40,378 bases of DNA from Nocardia carnea NBRC 14403. GTDB lineage: Bacteria; Actinomycetota; Actinomycetes; Mycobacteriales; Mycobacteriaceae. The number at the start of each line of letters is the position of its first letter. Position 1 is the first letter of the stretch. Below are positions 26,102-37,382 of the stretch, piece after piece. The translations under genes and the position numbers were made by a program. The notes beneath the pieces are model-generated. The model was given only the letters and a program-made list of their open reading frames with translations, was not told the DNA's origin and searched no databases. The stretch lies in the NCBI RefSeq assembly GCF_000308515.1, contig NZ_BAFV01000016.1, positions 1 through 40,378 on the forward strand, given 5' to 3'.

Positions 26102-26986
26102 GTGACCCGTGTGCAGTTGCGCCCCGTGCTTGTCGAGGCGATCGAAACCCTCCGGACGGCCGGCGTGGCGAGCCCGCGCGCCGATGCCGAACATCTTGCC
26201 GCGCATGTGCTGGGGGTGGAACGCGGACGGCTGTTGCTCGCGCCGTTGATCGATCCCGAACAACTCGACACCTACCGTGCACTGGTGGCCCGCCGGGCCG
26301 AGCGAGTACCGCTGCAGCATCTGACGGGGCAATCATCCATGGGTGAGATCGATCTCCAGGTGGGGCCCGGAGTGTTCGTACCCCGTCCGGAAACGGAGTT
26401 GCTGTTCGCCTGGGCGCTGGCCCGGCTGGAAGCGGTCCGGCACGACCACACTGCGATCGTGGTGGATCTGTGCACGGGCTCGGGCGCCCTGGCGCTGGCG
26501 ATCGCACACGCCCGCCCGGACGCCGAGGTCCATGCGGTGGAGCTGGACCCGGACGCCTTGCACTGGGCCCGGCGGAACGCCGGCCTGCACAGCGCGGCCG
26601 GTGATACACCGATCACCCTGCACCACGCCGATGTCACCGAGCCGGATTTGCTCACCGAGCTGAACGGCCGGGTGGATATCGTCGTCGCCAACCCGCCCTA
26701 TATCCCGGAAGGCGCGCAGTTGTCACCCGAGGTGGCCGAACACGATCCGCACCGCGCACTGTTCGGAGGCCTCGACGGGCTGGATGTGATCCGGCCGATG
26801 GTGCCGCTCATCGGCCGGCTGCTGCGTCCGGGCGGCGGTGTGGCGATCGAACACGACGACAGCAACGGCGGTGAACTGGCCCGCTTGCTGGCGGCCGACG
26901 GCCGATTCGCAGAAATTGCCGAACATCCCGACCTCGCCGGCAAACCGCGCTTCGTAGCCGCTATATCGTCGGCGACCCCTACATGA
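26102..26986 (+). CDS. prmC: Release-factor glutamine methyltransferase (HemK/PrmC)
   Basis: The product is 294 residues. It methylates the GGQ glutamine of release factors using S-adenosylmethionine. The N-terminal helical domain covers about 1-95 and ends near RPETELL, the usual hinge. The SAM-binding motif is VVDLCTGSGALALAIA, and the catalytic NPPY is at 197-200 (VVANPPYIPEGAQLSPEV). It ends with the VAIEHDD...F strand pattern of class I methyltransferases. GTG 26102 is chosen because the conserved region begins there; GTG 26111 is possible. It has no strong Shine-Dalgarno. Confidence 0.95.
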   Translation: MTRVQLRPVLVEAIETLRTAGVASPRADAEHLAAHVLGVERGRLLLAPLIDPEQLDTYRALVARRAERVPLQHLTGQSSMGEIDLQVGPGVFVPRPETELLFAWALARLEAVRHDHTAIVVDLCTGSGALALAIAHARPDAEVHAVELDPDALHWARRNAGLHSAAGDTPITLHHADVTEPDLLTELNGRVDIVVANPPYIPEGAQLSPEVAEHDPHRALFGGLDGLDVIRPMVPLIGRLLRPGGGVAIEHDDSNGGELARLLAADGRFAEIAEHPDLAGKPRFVAAISSATPT

Positions 26987-27170
26987 GCTGCCGGGTATCC
27001 GCTCGAGAGGGCAAGCCGTTGTCGTTCTCGGTCTTCGGCCGCACCCGCTGCCACCACTGATCGGGTCGGAGTTCGGCAGCGCGCTCGGCTCTCGGCCCCG
27101 GCTCGGCGCCCCGCAATGGGCTTGCGGCGGTGTACGCCGAAATATCGGGGTGGCTCGAGGTGGGTGCCAT
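26979..27170 (-). CDS. Possible small ORF antisense to the prmC end (doubtful)
   Basis: A 63-codon frame runs from ATG 27170 to a stop that overlaps the prmC stop region on the other strand by 8 bases. Its second half (RPDQWWQRVRPKTENDNGL) has G/C-rich third positions and a natural amino-acid mix, but the first half looks random and there is no ribosome site. It could be a real small gene, a decayed fragment or chance. I do not recognise it. Confidence 0.2.
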   Translation of the reverse strand: MAPTSSHPDISAYTAASPLRGAEPGPRAERAAELRPDQWWQRVRPKTENDNGLPSRADTRQLM

Positions 27171-27392
27171 CGTCGGGTGTCCGGGGGAGCGACGGCCCGG
27201 CGCGCACAAGTGCCCAGTGGGATCCGGGGCCCGATACTGCCGCGGAGGCCCGTCGTCCTGGCAGCGGATACCGGTCGGCGTGGCTGAACCGGCCGCAGCA
27301 CGGCGGTGCGCGACAGAGGGGCGGACCCGGCGGCGAGGGGTAGAGGGGGCCGAAACCGGCGCCGCCGGGGGTAGCGCAATACGATTGTCGCC
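26987..27392. other. 406-base spacer between prmC and the TsaC gene
   Basis: Apart from the doubtful minus-strand frame at 26979-27170 and the TsaC -10 box at its end, I see no gene, tRNA or strong terminator here. Base composition stays GC-rich. It is unusually long for a spacer inside a conserved housekeeping cluster. Confidence 0.5.
27380..27385 (+). promoter_or_regulatory. Predicted -10 box of the TsaC-family gene (leaderless)
   Basis: TACGAT fits TANNNT and is followed by 7 bases and then GTG 27393. Transcription should start at the first base of the start codon or one base before it. There is no Shine-Dalgarno and no clear -35 box. Confidence 0.55.
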
Positions 27393-28058
27393 GTGAGTAC
27401 CGTCTACGACTGCGCCGACCCCGATTCGCGTGCCGCCGGCCTGTCCGCGGCCACCAGTGCTCTGAAATCGGGGCGGCTGGTCGTGGTGCCTACCGATACG
27501 GTCTACGGTCTCGCCGCCGACGCCTTCGATTCGGCGTCCGTGGCCTCGCTGCTGGCGGCCAAGGGGCGGGGTCGCGATATGCCGGTGCCGGTGCTGGTGG
27601 GGTCATGGAACACCATCGACGGCCTGGTTTTCTCGGTGCGGCCGCAGGCGCGCGATCTGATCCGGGCGTTCTGGCCGGGTGGTTTGAGCATCGTGGTGCA
27701 GCAGGCGCCGTCGCTGGCATGGGATCTGGGAGACGCGCGCGGCACCGTGATGTTGCGGATGCCGTTGCATCCGGTGGCCCTGGAACTGCTGCAGGAGGTC
27801 GGGCCGCTGGCCGTGTCCAGTGCCAATATCTCCGGTCGCCCCGCGGCCGATAACGTCACCCAGGCGCGTGACCAGCTCGGTTCTCTGGTGGGTGTCTATC
27901 TCGACGGCGGGCCGGCGCAGCATGCCACCGCCTCGACCATCGTGGACCTGACGGGTGATCAGCCGCGCATTCTGCGGGCGGGCGCCGTGTCCACCGAGGC
28001 CGTCGCCGAAGTGCTCGGAACCACACCCGAGGCGTTGATCGGATCCGTCGCGCAGTGA
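27393..28058 (+). CDS. L-threonylcarbamoyladenylate synthase (TsaC/YrdC/Sua5 family)
   Basis: The product is 221 residues. It makes threonylcarbamoyl-AMP from threonine, bicarbonate and ATP, the first step of the universal tRNA modification t6A at position 37 of ANN-decoding tRNAs. The YrdC-fold signatures are present: LVVVPTDTVYGLAADAF near residues 29-45, a basic KGRGRDMPVPVLV, and PLAVSSANISGRP. The length fits the short TsaC type without the extra Sua5 C-terminal domain. The location after prmC and before wecA matches Rv1301. Start GTG 27393 directly follows a TACGAT -10 box. Confidence 0.94.
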   Translation: MSTVYDCADPDSRAAGLSAATSALKSGRLVVVPTDTVYGLAADAFDSASVASLLAAKGRGRDMPVPVLVGSWNTIDGLVFSVRPQARDLIRAFWPGGLSIVVQQAPSLAWDLGDARGTVMLRMPLHPVALELLQEVGPLAVSSANISGRPAADNVTQARDQLGSLVGVYLDGGPAQHATASTIVDLTGDQPRILRAGAVSTEAVAEVLGTTPEALIGSVAQ

Positions 28059-28110
28059 GTGTTGCGAGCTGTGCGGAGGCAGTACCCACGGTGACGGGGT
28101 GGTCGGTGCG

Positions 28111-29277
28111 ATGACCGGGTCCGGTGCGGTTGTCCCGCTGCGCGAACTCCTGCTGGTCCTGTTGATCTCGGCGGTGGTCACCTTCTTGGCCACCGGCGGG
28201 ATCCGGACACTGGCCATCGGGTTCGGCGCGGTGGCCATTCCGCGTGACCGTGATGTGCATGTGAAGCCGATTCCCCGGATGGGTGGGGTCGGGATGTACA
28301 TCGGGGTGGTGGCGGCCGTGTTGTTCGCCCACCAGCTGCCCGCGCTGCGGCGCGGGTTCGACTACCGGCCCGATATCGCGGCGGTACTGGTGGCAGCGAC
28401 GATCATCGTGGCGGTCGGGATCGTCGACGACCGCTGGGGTCTCGACGCACTCACCAAATTCGCCGGTCAGGTCACCGCCGCGGGGGTGATGGCGGTGATG
28501 GGCCTGGGCTGGTACCTGATCTACGACCCGTTCAACAACTCCACCGTCGTGCTGGACGGCCTGCAGGGGGGGTTGGTGACGGTGGCAGTGGCGGTGACGT
28601 TGATCAACGCCATGAACTTCGTGGACGGTCTGGACGGTTTGGCCGCCGGGCTGGGCTTGATCGCCTCGGTGGCGGTGTTCGCGTTCGCGATCGGTCTGCT
28701 CACCGAACAGGGCGGGTCCGTGGACAGTTATCCGCCCGCGCTGCTGGCGGCCGCGATGGCGGGCGCCTGCCTGGGTTTCCTGCCGCACAATTTCTCGCCC
28801 GCCCGGATCTTCATGGGCGATTCCGGGTCCATGCTGATCGGGCTGGTGCTGGCCGCCGTATCCACCAGCGCGTCCGGCCGTATCCCGCTGCAGGGGTACG
28901 GGCCGCGCGATATCGTCGGCCTGCTCTCGCCGCTGCTGCTGGTGGGTGCGGTGATGTTCATCCCGGTACTGGATCTGCTGCTGGCGATCGTGCGCCGGGT
29001 GCGGGCGGGGGTCAGCTTCTCGACGCCGGACAAAATGCATCTGCATCACCGGCTGTTGCAGATCGGTCATTCGCAGCGCCGGGTGGTGCTGGTCATCTAT
29101 CTGTGGGTCGGCATCCTTGCCTTCGGTGCGGTGGGCACCTCGGTGATGGACCGGCGGGTGGTCGTGGTGCTGATGGCCGCCGGCTTCCTGTTCGCGCTGG
29201 TCGTGACGGCTGTTCCGGGATTGTGGCGCCGGCAGGCCCGGCGGGACGCGGCAGGGTCGGCTACGGGGCCCGGGTAG
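28111..29277 (+). CDS. wecA: WecA-like undecaprenyl/decaprenyl-phosphate GlcNAc-1-phosphate transferase
   Basis: The product is 388 residues, an integral membrane protein with about eleven hydrophobic segments. It transfers GlcNAc-1-phosphate from UDP-GlcNAc to polyprenyl phosphate; in mycobacteria (Rv1302) this starts the linker joining arabinogalactan to peptidoglycan. Family motifs are intact: PRMGGVGMY, VDDRWG (D106-D107), NAMNFVDGLDGLAAG, FMGDSGSM, and the cytoplasmic His-rich loop HLHHRLLQIGHSQRR. ATG 28111 is preferred over GTG 28099 because it begins the conserved part. It lies 52 bases after the TsaC gene. Its TAG stop is part of the predicted -10 box of the next gene. Confidence 0.94.
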   Translation: MTGSGAVVPLRELLLVLLISAVVTFLATGGIRTLAIGFGAVAIPRDRDVHVKPIPRMGGVGMYIGVVAAVLFAHQLPALRRGFDYRPDIAAVLVAATIIVAVGIVDDRWGLDALTKFAGQVTAAGVMAVMGLGWYLIYDPFNNSTVVLDGLQGGLVTVAVAVTLINAMNFVDGLDGLAAGLGLIASVAVFAFAIGLLTEQGGSVDSYPPALLAAAMAGACLGFLPHNFSPARIFMGDSGSMLIGLVLAAVSTSASGRIPLQGYGPRDIVGLLSPLLLVGAVMFIPVLDLLLAIVRRVRAGVSFSTPDKMHLHHRLLQIGHSQRRVVLVIYLWVGILAFGAVGTSVMDRRVVVVLMAAGFLFALVVTAVPGLWRRQARRDAAGSATGPG

Positions 29278-29280
29278 AGT
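29275..29280 (+). promoter_or_regulatory. Predicted -10 box of the atpI-like gene, overlapping the wecA stop
   Basis: TAGAGT (TANNNT) begins with the TAG stop codon of wecA and ends 7 bases before GTG 29288, the spacing expected for a leaderless message. It may be the first promoter of the ATP synthase operon. Confidence 0.5.
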
Positions 29281-29287
29281 GCGGTCT

Positions 29288-29755
29288 GTGTCCACCAGCT
29301 CTGCCAGTTCCGGTACCTCCGATCACCAAGACGCGCCGCTGAAGGCCGCCCTGCGGTACGGACTGATCGGTCTGGTGGTGCTGACCGTGCTCGCCGTGGT
29401 GGTCGCGACCCTGATTGCCGGCGTTGCCGGGCTGTGGGGCGCGCTGCTGGGTGCGGCGATCGGCGGGGGTTTCATCCTGACCACGGCCGCGGTCGTGTTG
29501 CTCGGCGCCAAATTGCCGCCCACTACGGCCGGGATGGTAATGCTCGCCAGTTGGGTCGGAAAGCTGCTGGTCGCGCTGATAGTTATCGCTGTTCTGCAGC
29601 AATTCGAGTTCTACGATCGGGTCGCATTGTTCCTGACCGTCGTGGGTGCGCTGATCATCGTGCTGGGCGCGGAGACTTACGGTGTATTGCGCACCAAGGT
29701 TCCCATTGTCAACCTCCCTGACCAGGGTCCGGGCGGCGATTCCGAAACGGCCTGA
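29288..29755 (+). CDS. AtpI-like membrane protein of the ATP synthase operon (Rv1303-like)
   Basis: The product is 155 residues with four predicted membrane segments (about 24-44, 49-70, 83-103 and 109-129) and polar Ser/Asp-rich ends. Size, topology and position before atpB match Rv1303 and the AtpI group, thought to help assemble the c-ring or carry ions; the precise role is not established. GTG 29288 is chosen over GTG 29279 because it lies 7 bases after a TAGAGT -10 box and gives the expected N-terminus. A 330-base gap separates it from atpB, long for this operon. Confidence 0.8.
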   Translation: MSTSSASSGTSDHQDAPLKAALRYGLIGLVVLTVLAVVVATLIAGVAGLWGALLGAAIGGGFILTTAAVVLLGAKLPPTTAGMVMLASWVGKLLVALIVIAVLQQFEFYDRVALFLTVVGALIIVLGAETYGVLRTKVPIVNLPDQGPGGDSETA

Positions 29756-30085
29756 CCGGCCTCAACGACAACCTGTCGTAGATAACATCGCCCCCGCTAC
29801 ACGTTGTCGTAGATCTCTTGGTAAAGTCTTGGTAAGCAAGCGACTCAGTAAGGGGTGCCGACCAGGCATTGCGAGCTGCCGCTATGCTACTGCCGTGCCG
29901 GGCTTGTACAGAGCTCGGTTCTGCATGTCGACGATGTCGCCGACACACGTACAGACGCCAGCGCGGATCTCCCGCTACAGCTGCTGACGAACTTCGAGCC
30001 GACCTCAGTCGACCACATTGATCGTCAATGTCCGATCGAACCGCGGGAACGAAAACATCCCGCGGCCCGAACACGGGAGAGAACG
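29756..30085 (+). promoter_or_regulatory. atpB upstream region with two sets of direct repeats
   Basis: No gene was found in these 330 bases. TGTCGTAGAT occurs at 29774-29783 and 29805-29814, 31 bases apart, about three helical turns; the first copy is also the right arm of ACGACA-ACC-TGTCGT (29765-29779). TCTTGGTAA occurs at 29816-29824 and 29827-29835, an 11-base period. Possible -10 boxes are TAAAGT (29822-29827) and TATGCT (29883-29888). GGGAG at 30075-30079 is the atpB ribosome site. This is likely the main promoter or operator of the ATP synthase genes; no regulator is identified. Confidence 0.5.
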
Positions 30086-30877
30086 CTGAGCGTCACCACC
30101 TTGGCCGCGGAGTTTCACGCGCCGTCGCTAACCGACTTCTTCCCTCCGGCGGTGCTGTTCGAGGGGACTCCCATCGAACTCGATCGGCTCATGCTGGTCC
30201 GGATTCTGATGACCGCCGTGCTGGTCGCCTTCCTGTTCCTGGCTTTCCGCAGCCCGCGTCTGGTGCCGAAGAAACTGCAGAGCATCGGCGAAATGGGGAT
30301 GGTCTTCGTCAAAGAGCAGATCTGCGAGGAGATTCTCGGCAAGGAATCAGGCCGCAAGTTCTTCCCGCTGATCGCGACGATCTTCTTCACGGTTCTGTTC
30401 CTGAACTTCTCGGGTGTGATTCCCGGTCTGAACATCTCGTCGAACGCGCGTATCGGCATGCCGCTGGTACTGGCAGCGATCGCGTATATCGCGTTCAACT
30501 ATGTGGGCATCAAGAAGTACGGCTTCTTGACCTATATGCGCAGCAGTGTCGTCGTTCCGAATGTTCCGCCGGCCATGCACGTCCTGCTCATTCCGATCGA
30601 GTTCGTCTCGACCTTCATCCTGCGCCCGTTCACGCTGACCGTCCGACTCATGGCGAATATGCTCGCCGGTCACATCATGCTGGTGCTGTTCTTCAGCGCG
30701 ACCCAGTTCTTCCTCTTCGACGCGGACAACTGGATGAAGATCTTCTCGCCCTTCTCGCTGCTGGGCGGGCTCGCCTTCACCCTCTTCGAACTGCTGGTCA
30801 TCTTCCTGCAGGCCTATGTGTTCGCGTTGCTGACCGCCGTATACATCAGCCTTGCCCAGCACGCCGACGATCACTGA
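30086..30877 (+). CDS. atpB: ATP synthase Fo subunit a, apparent CTG start
   Basis: The product is 263 residues and forms the proton half-channels of Fo. Five to six membrane segments are seen. The essential arginine is R187 in FTLTVRLMANMLAGH, matching the E. coli aR210 region. NFSGVIPGL and PFSLLGGLAFTLFELLVIFLQAYVF are typical. The conserved N-terminus LSVTTLAAEFHAPSLTDFF is preceded by GGGAG with exactly 6 bases to CTG 30086; no ATG or GTG is nearby in frame. TTG 30101 is an alternative but lies 21 bases from that site. In-frame sequence upstream does not look coding. atpE follows after 77 bases. Confidence 0.92.
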   Translation: MSVTTLAAEFHAPSLTDFFPPAVLFEGTPIELDRLMLVRILMTAVLVAFLFLAFRSPRLVPKKLQSIGEMGMVFVKEQICEEILGKESGRKFFPLIATIFFTVLFLNFSGVIPGLNISSNARIGMPLVLAAIAYIAFNYVGIKKYGFLTYMRSSVVVPNVPPAMHVLLIPIEFVSTFILRPFTLTVRLMANMLAGHIMLVLFFSATQFFLFDADNWMKIFSPFSLLGGLAFTLFELLVIFLQAYVFALLTAVYISLAQHADDH

Positions 30878-30897
30878 CCGACCGGAACTATCGATAA

Positions 30898-31203
<306 letters not shown>

Positions 31204-31208
31204 TTCCG

Positions 31209-31769
31209 ATGAACGAGTTCATTCTGCTCGCAGCGGAAGAGGGAGAGGATGTGAATCCTCTCATCCCCGCGACGTACGACATCGTCTGGTCGGCGGTCTG
31301 CGTGGCGATTATCGCCTTCGTGGTCTACAAGTACGCCGTTCCGCGCCTGATGAAGGTGCTGGACGAGCGCGCCGACAAGATCGAGGGTGGCATCGAACGG
31401 GCGGAGGCGGCACAGACCGAAGCCCAGGAGACGCTGCAGCAGTACCAGAAGCAGCTGGCCGACGCCCGCCTGGAAGCCGCGAAGATCCGCGAAGACGCCC
31501 GCACACAGGGCCAGCAGATCCTCGCCCAGATGAAGGTCGACGCCCAGGCCGAGAGCGACCGTATCGTCGCGGCCGGGCACACCCAGTTGGAAGCCCAGCG
31601 TCAGCAGATCCTGACCGAGCTGCGCGCCGAGGTCGGCCGCACCGCGGTGGATCTGGCCGAGAAGGTCATCGGGCAGTCGGTATCGGACGAGGCCAAGCAG
31701 GCCGCGACGATCGATCGATTCCTCGATGAGATCGATCGGTCGGATGCCGGTATCGGGGTCGGAAGGTAA
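31209..31769 (+). CDS. atpF: ATP synthase subunit b
   Basis: The product is 186 residues. One N-terminal membrane helix (about 24-42, [19 protein letters not shown]) is followed by a long charged helix (about 48-165) that dimerises as the peripheral stalk. It joins the a subunit in the membrane to delta and alpha on F1. ATG 31209 lies 5 bases after the atpE stop. In mycobacteria a second b-like segment is fused to delta; here this single b subunit seems to be the only one, so it would form a homodimer. Confidence 0.95.
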   Translation: MNEFILLAAEEGEDVNPLIPATYDIVWSAVCVAIIAFVVYKYAVPRLMKVLDERADKIEGGIERAEAAQTEAQETLQQYQKQLADARLEAAKIREDARTQGQQILAQMKVDAQAESDRIVAAGHTQLEAQRQQILTELRAEVGRTAVDLAEKVIGQSVSDEAKQAATIDRFLDEIDRSDAGIGVGR

Positions 31770-31788
31770 CGACGGAGGCGTGAGAACC

Positions 31789-32598
31789 ATGTACGCAGCA
31801 AGCCGTGAGGCCAGCTCCCGGTCCAAGGAGGCTCTTCGGGCCGCGCTGACCGGAAGTAACGGTGTCGCGGCCACGACGGGGTCCGAACTGTTCGCCGTTG
31901 TCGACGTACTGGACGACCAGCGTCCGCTGCGTGTGGCGCTCGCGGACGTGTCGGTGCCCGGCTCGGCCCGTGCCGAACTGAGTGAGCGGGTCTTCGGGAG
32001 CCGGGTCAGCGCTGCCACGCAGGCGGTGCTGACCAACGCGGTGGCCCAGAATTGGTCCCGTGCCCGTGACCTGGTCGACACCCTGGTCCTGCTCGGGCAG
32101 CTGGCGCTGCTGGAATCAGCGTCCGAACAGGGCCGGATGACCGCGGTCGAGGACGAGCTGTTCCGGCTCGGCCGGATCATCAACGACAACCCGGAGCTCG
32201 AGCGGGCGCTGTCCGATCGTGCCGGCTCCCCGGCGGCCAAACGGGAACTGCTGGGGCGACTGTTGTCCGGCAAGACCGAGACCGTCACCCAGGCCTTGGC
32301 CGAACAGGTGGTGACTCGCCAGAGTTCCGGTATCGGTCCGGCCTTCGACGAACTGTCCGATCTGGCCGCGGCCCGGCGGCAGCAGGTCGTCGCCCATGTG
32401 CGGTCGGCGATCGAGCTCACCGATCCCCAGCGGGAGCGGCTGGCCGGCGCGCTGGGCCGCATCTACGGCAAGGCCGTCACCGTGCATATCGAAGTCGATC
32501 CCGGGCTGTTGAGCGGGCTCGTCGTACGCATCGGTGACGATGTGATCGACGGAAGTGCGATCGGCCGACTGGAACGGCTGCGCCGCTCGCTGACCTAG
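31789..32598 (+). CDS. atpH: ATP synthase subunit delta (not fused to b)
   Basis: The product is 269 residues, longer than the 177 of E. coli but far shorter than the roughly 446-residue b-delta fusion of mycobacteria. The N-terminal six-helix domain that binds alpha covers roughly the middle ([31 protein letters not shown]), and the C-terminus carries [20 protein letters not shown], the conserved delta signature. About 90 residues precede the usual delta domain ([19 protein letters not shown]). ATG 31789 has GGAGG at 31774-31778, 10 bases upstream; GTG 31780 is too close to it. Confidence 0.93.
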   Translation: MYAASREASSRSKEALRAALTGSNGVAATTGSELFAVVDVLDDQRPLRVALADVSVPGSARAELSERVFGSRVSAATQAVLTNAVAQNWSRARDLVDTLVLLGQLALLESASEQGRMTAVEDELFRLGRIINDNPELERALSDRAGSPAAKRELLGRLLSGKTETVTQALAEQVVTRQSSGIGPAFDELSDLAAARRQQVVAHVRSAIELTDPQRERLAGALGRIYGKAVTVHIEVDPGLLSGLVVRIGDDVIDGSAIGRLERLRRSLT

Positions 32599-32681
32599 CG
32601 GTACGCCACCGGGTAACCCCGGCGCCCCGGCCGCACCACACCCCCCGACATTCCAGACCAGAGACCGAGAGCAGGAAGAAC

Positions 32682-34319
32682 ATGGCGGAGCTGACGATCT
32701 CCTCCGACGAGATCCGTAGCGCGATCGAAAGCTACACCCAGAGCTACACCCCGGAAACCTCCATCGAGGAAGTCGGTGTTGTCACCGATACCAGTGACGG
32801 CATCGCGCATATCAGCGGCCTGCCTTCGGCCATGGCCAACGAGCTGCTCGAATTCCCGGGTGGCGTGCTCGGTGTGGCGCTGAACCTCGAGGACCGCGAA
32901 ATCGGTGCCGTCATCCTCGGCGAGTACGCCGAGATCGAAGAGGGCCAGCAGGTGCGCCGCACCGGCGATGTGCTCTCGGTCCCGGTCGGCGACAACTTCC
33001 TCGGCCGCGTGGTGAACCCGCTCGGCCAGCCGATCGACGGTCTGGGCGAGATCGAGTCCAACAACCGGCGCGTGCTCGAACTGCAGGCCGCCACCGTGCT
33101 GGAGCGGCAGCCGGTCGAGGAGCCGATGGCCACCGGTATGACCGCGATCGACGCGCTGACCGCCATCGGGCGGGGGCAGCGTCAGCTGATCATCGGCGAC
33201 CGCAAGACCGGTAAGACCGCGGTCTGCATCGATACGATCCTGAACCAGAAGGCCAACTGGGAGTCGGGCGATCCGGCCAAGCAGGTGCGCTGCATCTACG
33301 TGGCGATCGGCCAGAAGGGCTCCACCATCGCGGGCGTCAAAACCGCCCTCGAGGAGCACGGCGCGCTGGAGTACACCACCATCGTGGCGGCCCCGGCCTC
33401 CGATTCCGCCGGTTTCAAGTGGCTGGCCCCCTACACCGGTTCGGCCATCGGCCAGCACTGGATGTACGAGGGTAAGCACGTCCTGATCGTGTTCGACGAT
33501 CTGACCAAGCAGGCCGAGGCCTACCGCGCCATTTCGCTGCTGCTGCGCCGCCCGCCGGGCCGCGAGGCCTACCCGGGTGACGTCTTCTACCTGCACTCGC
33601 GTCTGCTGGAGCGTTGCGCCAAGCTCTCCGACGAGATGGGCGGCGGTTCGATGACCGGTCTGCCGATCATCGAGACCAAGGCCAACGACATCTCGGCCTT
33701 CATCCCGACCAACGTCATCTCCATCACCGACGGTCAGGTCTTCCTTGAGTCCGACCTGTTCAACAAGGGCGTCCGCCCGGCGATCAACGTCGGTACCTCG
33801 GTCTCCCGTGTCGGTGGCGCCGCGCAGACCAAGGGTATGAAGAAGGTCGCCGGTTCGCTGCGTCTGGAAATGGCCCAGTACCGCGAACTGGAGGCGTTCT
33901 CCGCCTTCGCTTCCGACCTGGATGCCGCGTCGCTGGCCCAGCTCGAGCGCGGTGCCCGCTGGGTCGAGCTGCTCAAGCAGGACCAGTACTCGCCGATCGC
34001 GGTCGAGGATCAGATCGTCTCGATCTACCTGGTCGACGCCGGCTACTACGACTCGGTACCGGTGGCCGATATCCGCCGGTTCAACGTCGAGCTGCTCGAG
34101 GATCTGCACGCCAACGCGGCCGATGCCTTCGCGAGCATCGCCGGTGGCAAGGTCCTTCAGGACGAGGCCGCCGAGCAGATCAAGACGGCCACCGACAAGT
34201 TCAAGCAGGGCTTCCTGGCGTCCGACGGCAGCCGCGTGGTGAACGAAGCCGAAGCCGGCGAATTGGCTCACGAAGAGGTCGAGTCGCTGTCGGTCACCCG
34301 TAAGCACGTCGAGAAGTAG
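32682..34319 (+). CDS. atpA: ATP synthase F1 subunit alpha
   Basis: The product is 545 residues. It carries the non-catalytic nucleotide sites of F1. The beta-barrel N-domain runs to about residue 95. The Walker A is GDRKTGKT (172-179), [16 protein letters not shown] is the Walker B region, and [23 protein letters not shown] is the signature. A C-terminal extension of some 35 residues beyond E. coli alpha (ending [13 protein letters not shown]) resembles the mycobacterial extension that suppresses ATP hydrolysis; that role here is inference. A ribosome site (GAGCAGGAAG) precedes ATG 32682. Confidence 0.97.
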   Translation: MAELTISSDEIRSAIESYTQSYTPETSIEEVGVVTDTSDGIAHISGLPSAMANELLEFPGGVLGVALNLEDREIGAVILGEYAEIEEGQQVRRTGDVLSVPVGDNFLGRVVNPLGQPIDGLGEIESNNRRVLELQAATVLERQPVEEPMATGMTAIDALTAIGRGQRQLIIGDRKTGKTAVCIDTILNQKANWESGDPAKQVRCIYVAIGQKGSTIAGVKTALEEHGALEYTTIVAAPASDSAGFKWLAPYTGSAIGQHWMYEGKHVLIVFDDLTKQAEAYRAISLLLRRPPGREAYPGDVFYLHSRLLERCAKLSDEMGGGSMTGLPIIETKANDISAFIPTNVISITDGQVFLESDLFNKGVRPAINVGTSVSRVGGAAQTKGMKKVAGSLRLEMAQYRELEAFSAFASDLDAASLAQLERGARWVELLKQDQYSPIAVEDQIVSIYLVDAGYYDSVPVADIRRFNVELLEDLHANAADAFASIAGGKVLQDEAAEQIKTATDKFKQGFLASDGSRVVNEAEAGELAHEEVESLSVTRKHVEK

Positions 34320-34380
34320 ACCGGGCGAACCATGCGCTGTTTTCCTGTAACGCCGCGAACGAAGGGAGTGTGAACCGCCG

Positions 34381-36823
<2,443 letters not shown>

Positions 36824-36829
36824 TCCTTC

Positions 36830-37207
36830 ATGGCGGATATGTCAGTTGATCTCGTCGCGGTCGAGCGGCGGCTCTGGTCGGGCCGGGCGAGCTTCGTCAG
36901 CGCCCAGACCACCGAGGGCCAGATCGGCATCATGCCAGGTCACGAGCCCCTACTGGGGCAGTTGATCGAGGGCGGCACGGTGACCATCGTCGATTCCGAG
37001 GGCAATCGGATCGTGGCCGCGGTGCACGGCGGATTCTTCTCGGTCACCGCGGACACCGTGCGTGTACTGGCGGAGACCGCCGAGTTCTCCACGGAGGTCG
37101 ATATCGACGCGGCACGCAAGGTGCTGTCCGACGGTTCGGCCGATCCGGAGGCCCAGCTGGCCGCGCAGGCCCGCGTTCGCGCTGTCGAACAGGCCGCGGC
37201 TTCCTGA
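36830..37207 (+). CDS. atpC: ATP synthase F1 subunit epsilon
   Basis: The product is 125 residues. The N-terminal beta-sandwich contains [16 protein letters not shown], the family signature, and [21 protein letters not shown]. The C-terminal helical part (about 90-125) is short, as in mycobacterial epsilon, so the extended inhibitory state of E. coli is unlikely to form in the same way. ATG 36830 is 6 bases after atpD; a second ATG at 36839 is possible. It ends the operon and is followed 29 bases later by a perfect 19-bp hairpin. Confidence 0.95.
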   Translation: MADMSVDLVAVERRLWSGRASFVSAQTTEGQIGIMPGHEPLLGQLIEGGTVTIVDSEGNRIVAAVHGGFFSVTADTVRVLAETAEFSTEVDIDAARKVLSDGSADPEAQLAAQARVRAVEQAAAS

Positions 37208-37236
37208 TCTCCGATCCGGAGACCAAGAGAATATTT

Positions 37237-37278
37237 CGGCTCCGGCCGGTGACGGGCAACCGTCACCGGCCGGAGCCG
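37237..37278 (+). terminator. ATP synthase operon terminator hairpin
   Basis: The 19-base arm at 37237-37255 pairs perfectly with 37260-37278 around a GCAA (GNRA-type) tetraloop. It is followed by ATTCTCGT rather than a T-run, so it is a U-poor terminator or a 3'-end stabiliser. Confidence 0.75.
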
Positions 37279-37376
37279 ATTCTCGTCCCGGCCCTGCCGA
37301 TATCGTGTGGGTACCGTCACCCTGTCCCACCTGGATCGATGAGATCGCATTTTCCGAGACATCCGCGTGCCGTTTG

Positions 37377-37382
37377 TAAACT
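37377..37382 (+). promoter_or_regulatory. Possible -10 box of the DUF2550 gene
   Basis: TAAACT (TANNNT) lies 80 bases before the start in the gap after the atp terminator. No convincing -35 box is seen. Confidence 0.35.

Noticed and set aside
29855..30085. Upstream ATG extension of atpB
   Set aside because: The added 77 residues do not look like protein and lack a ribosome site; the conserved N-terminus starts at about 30086.
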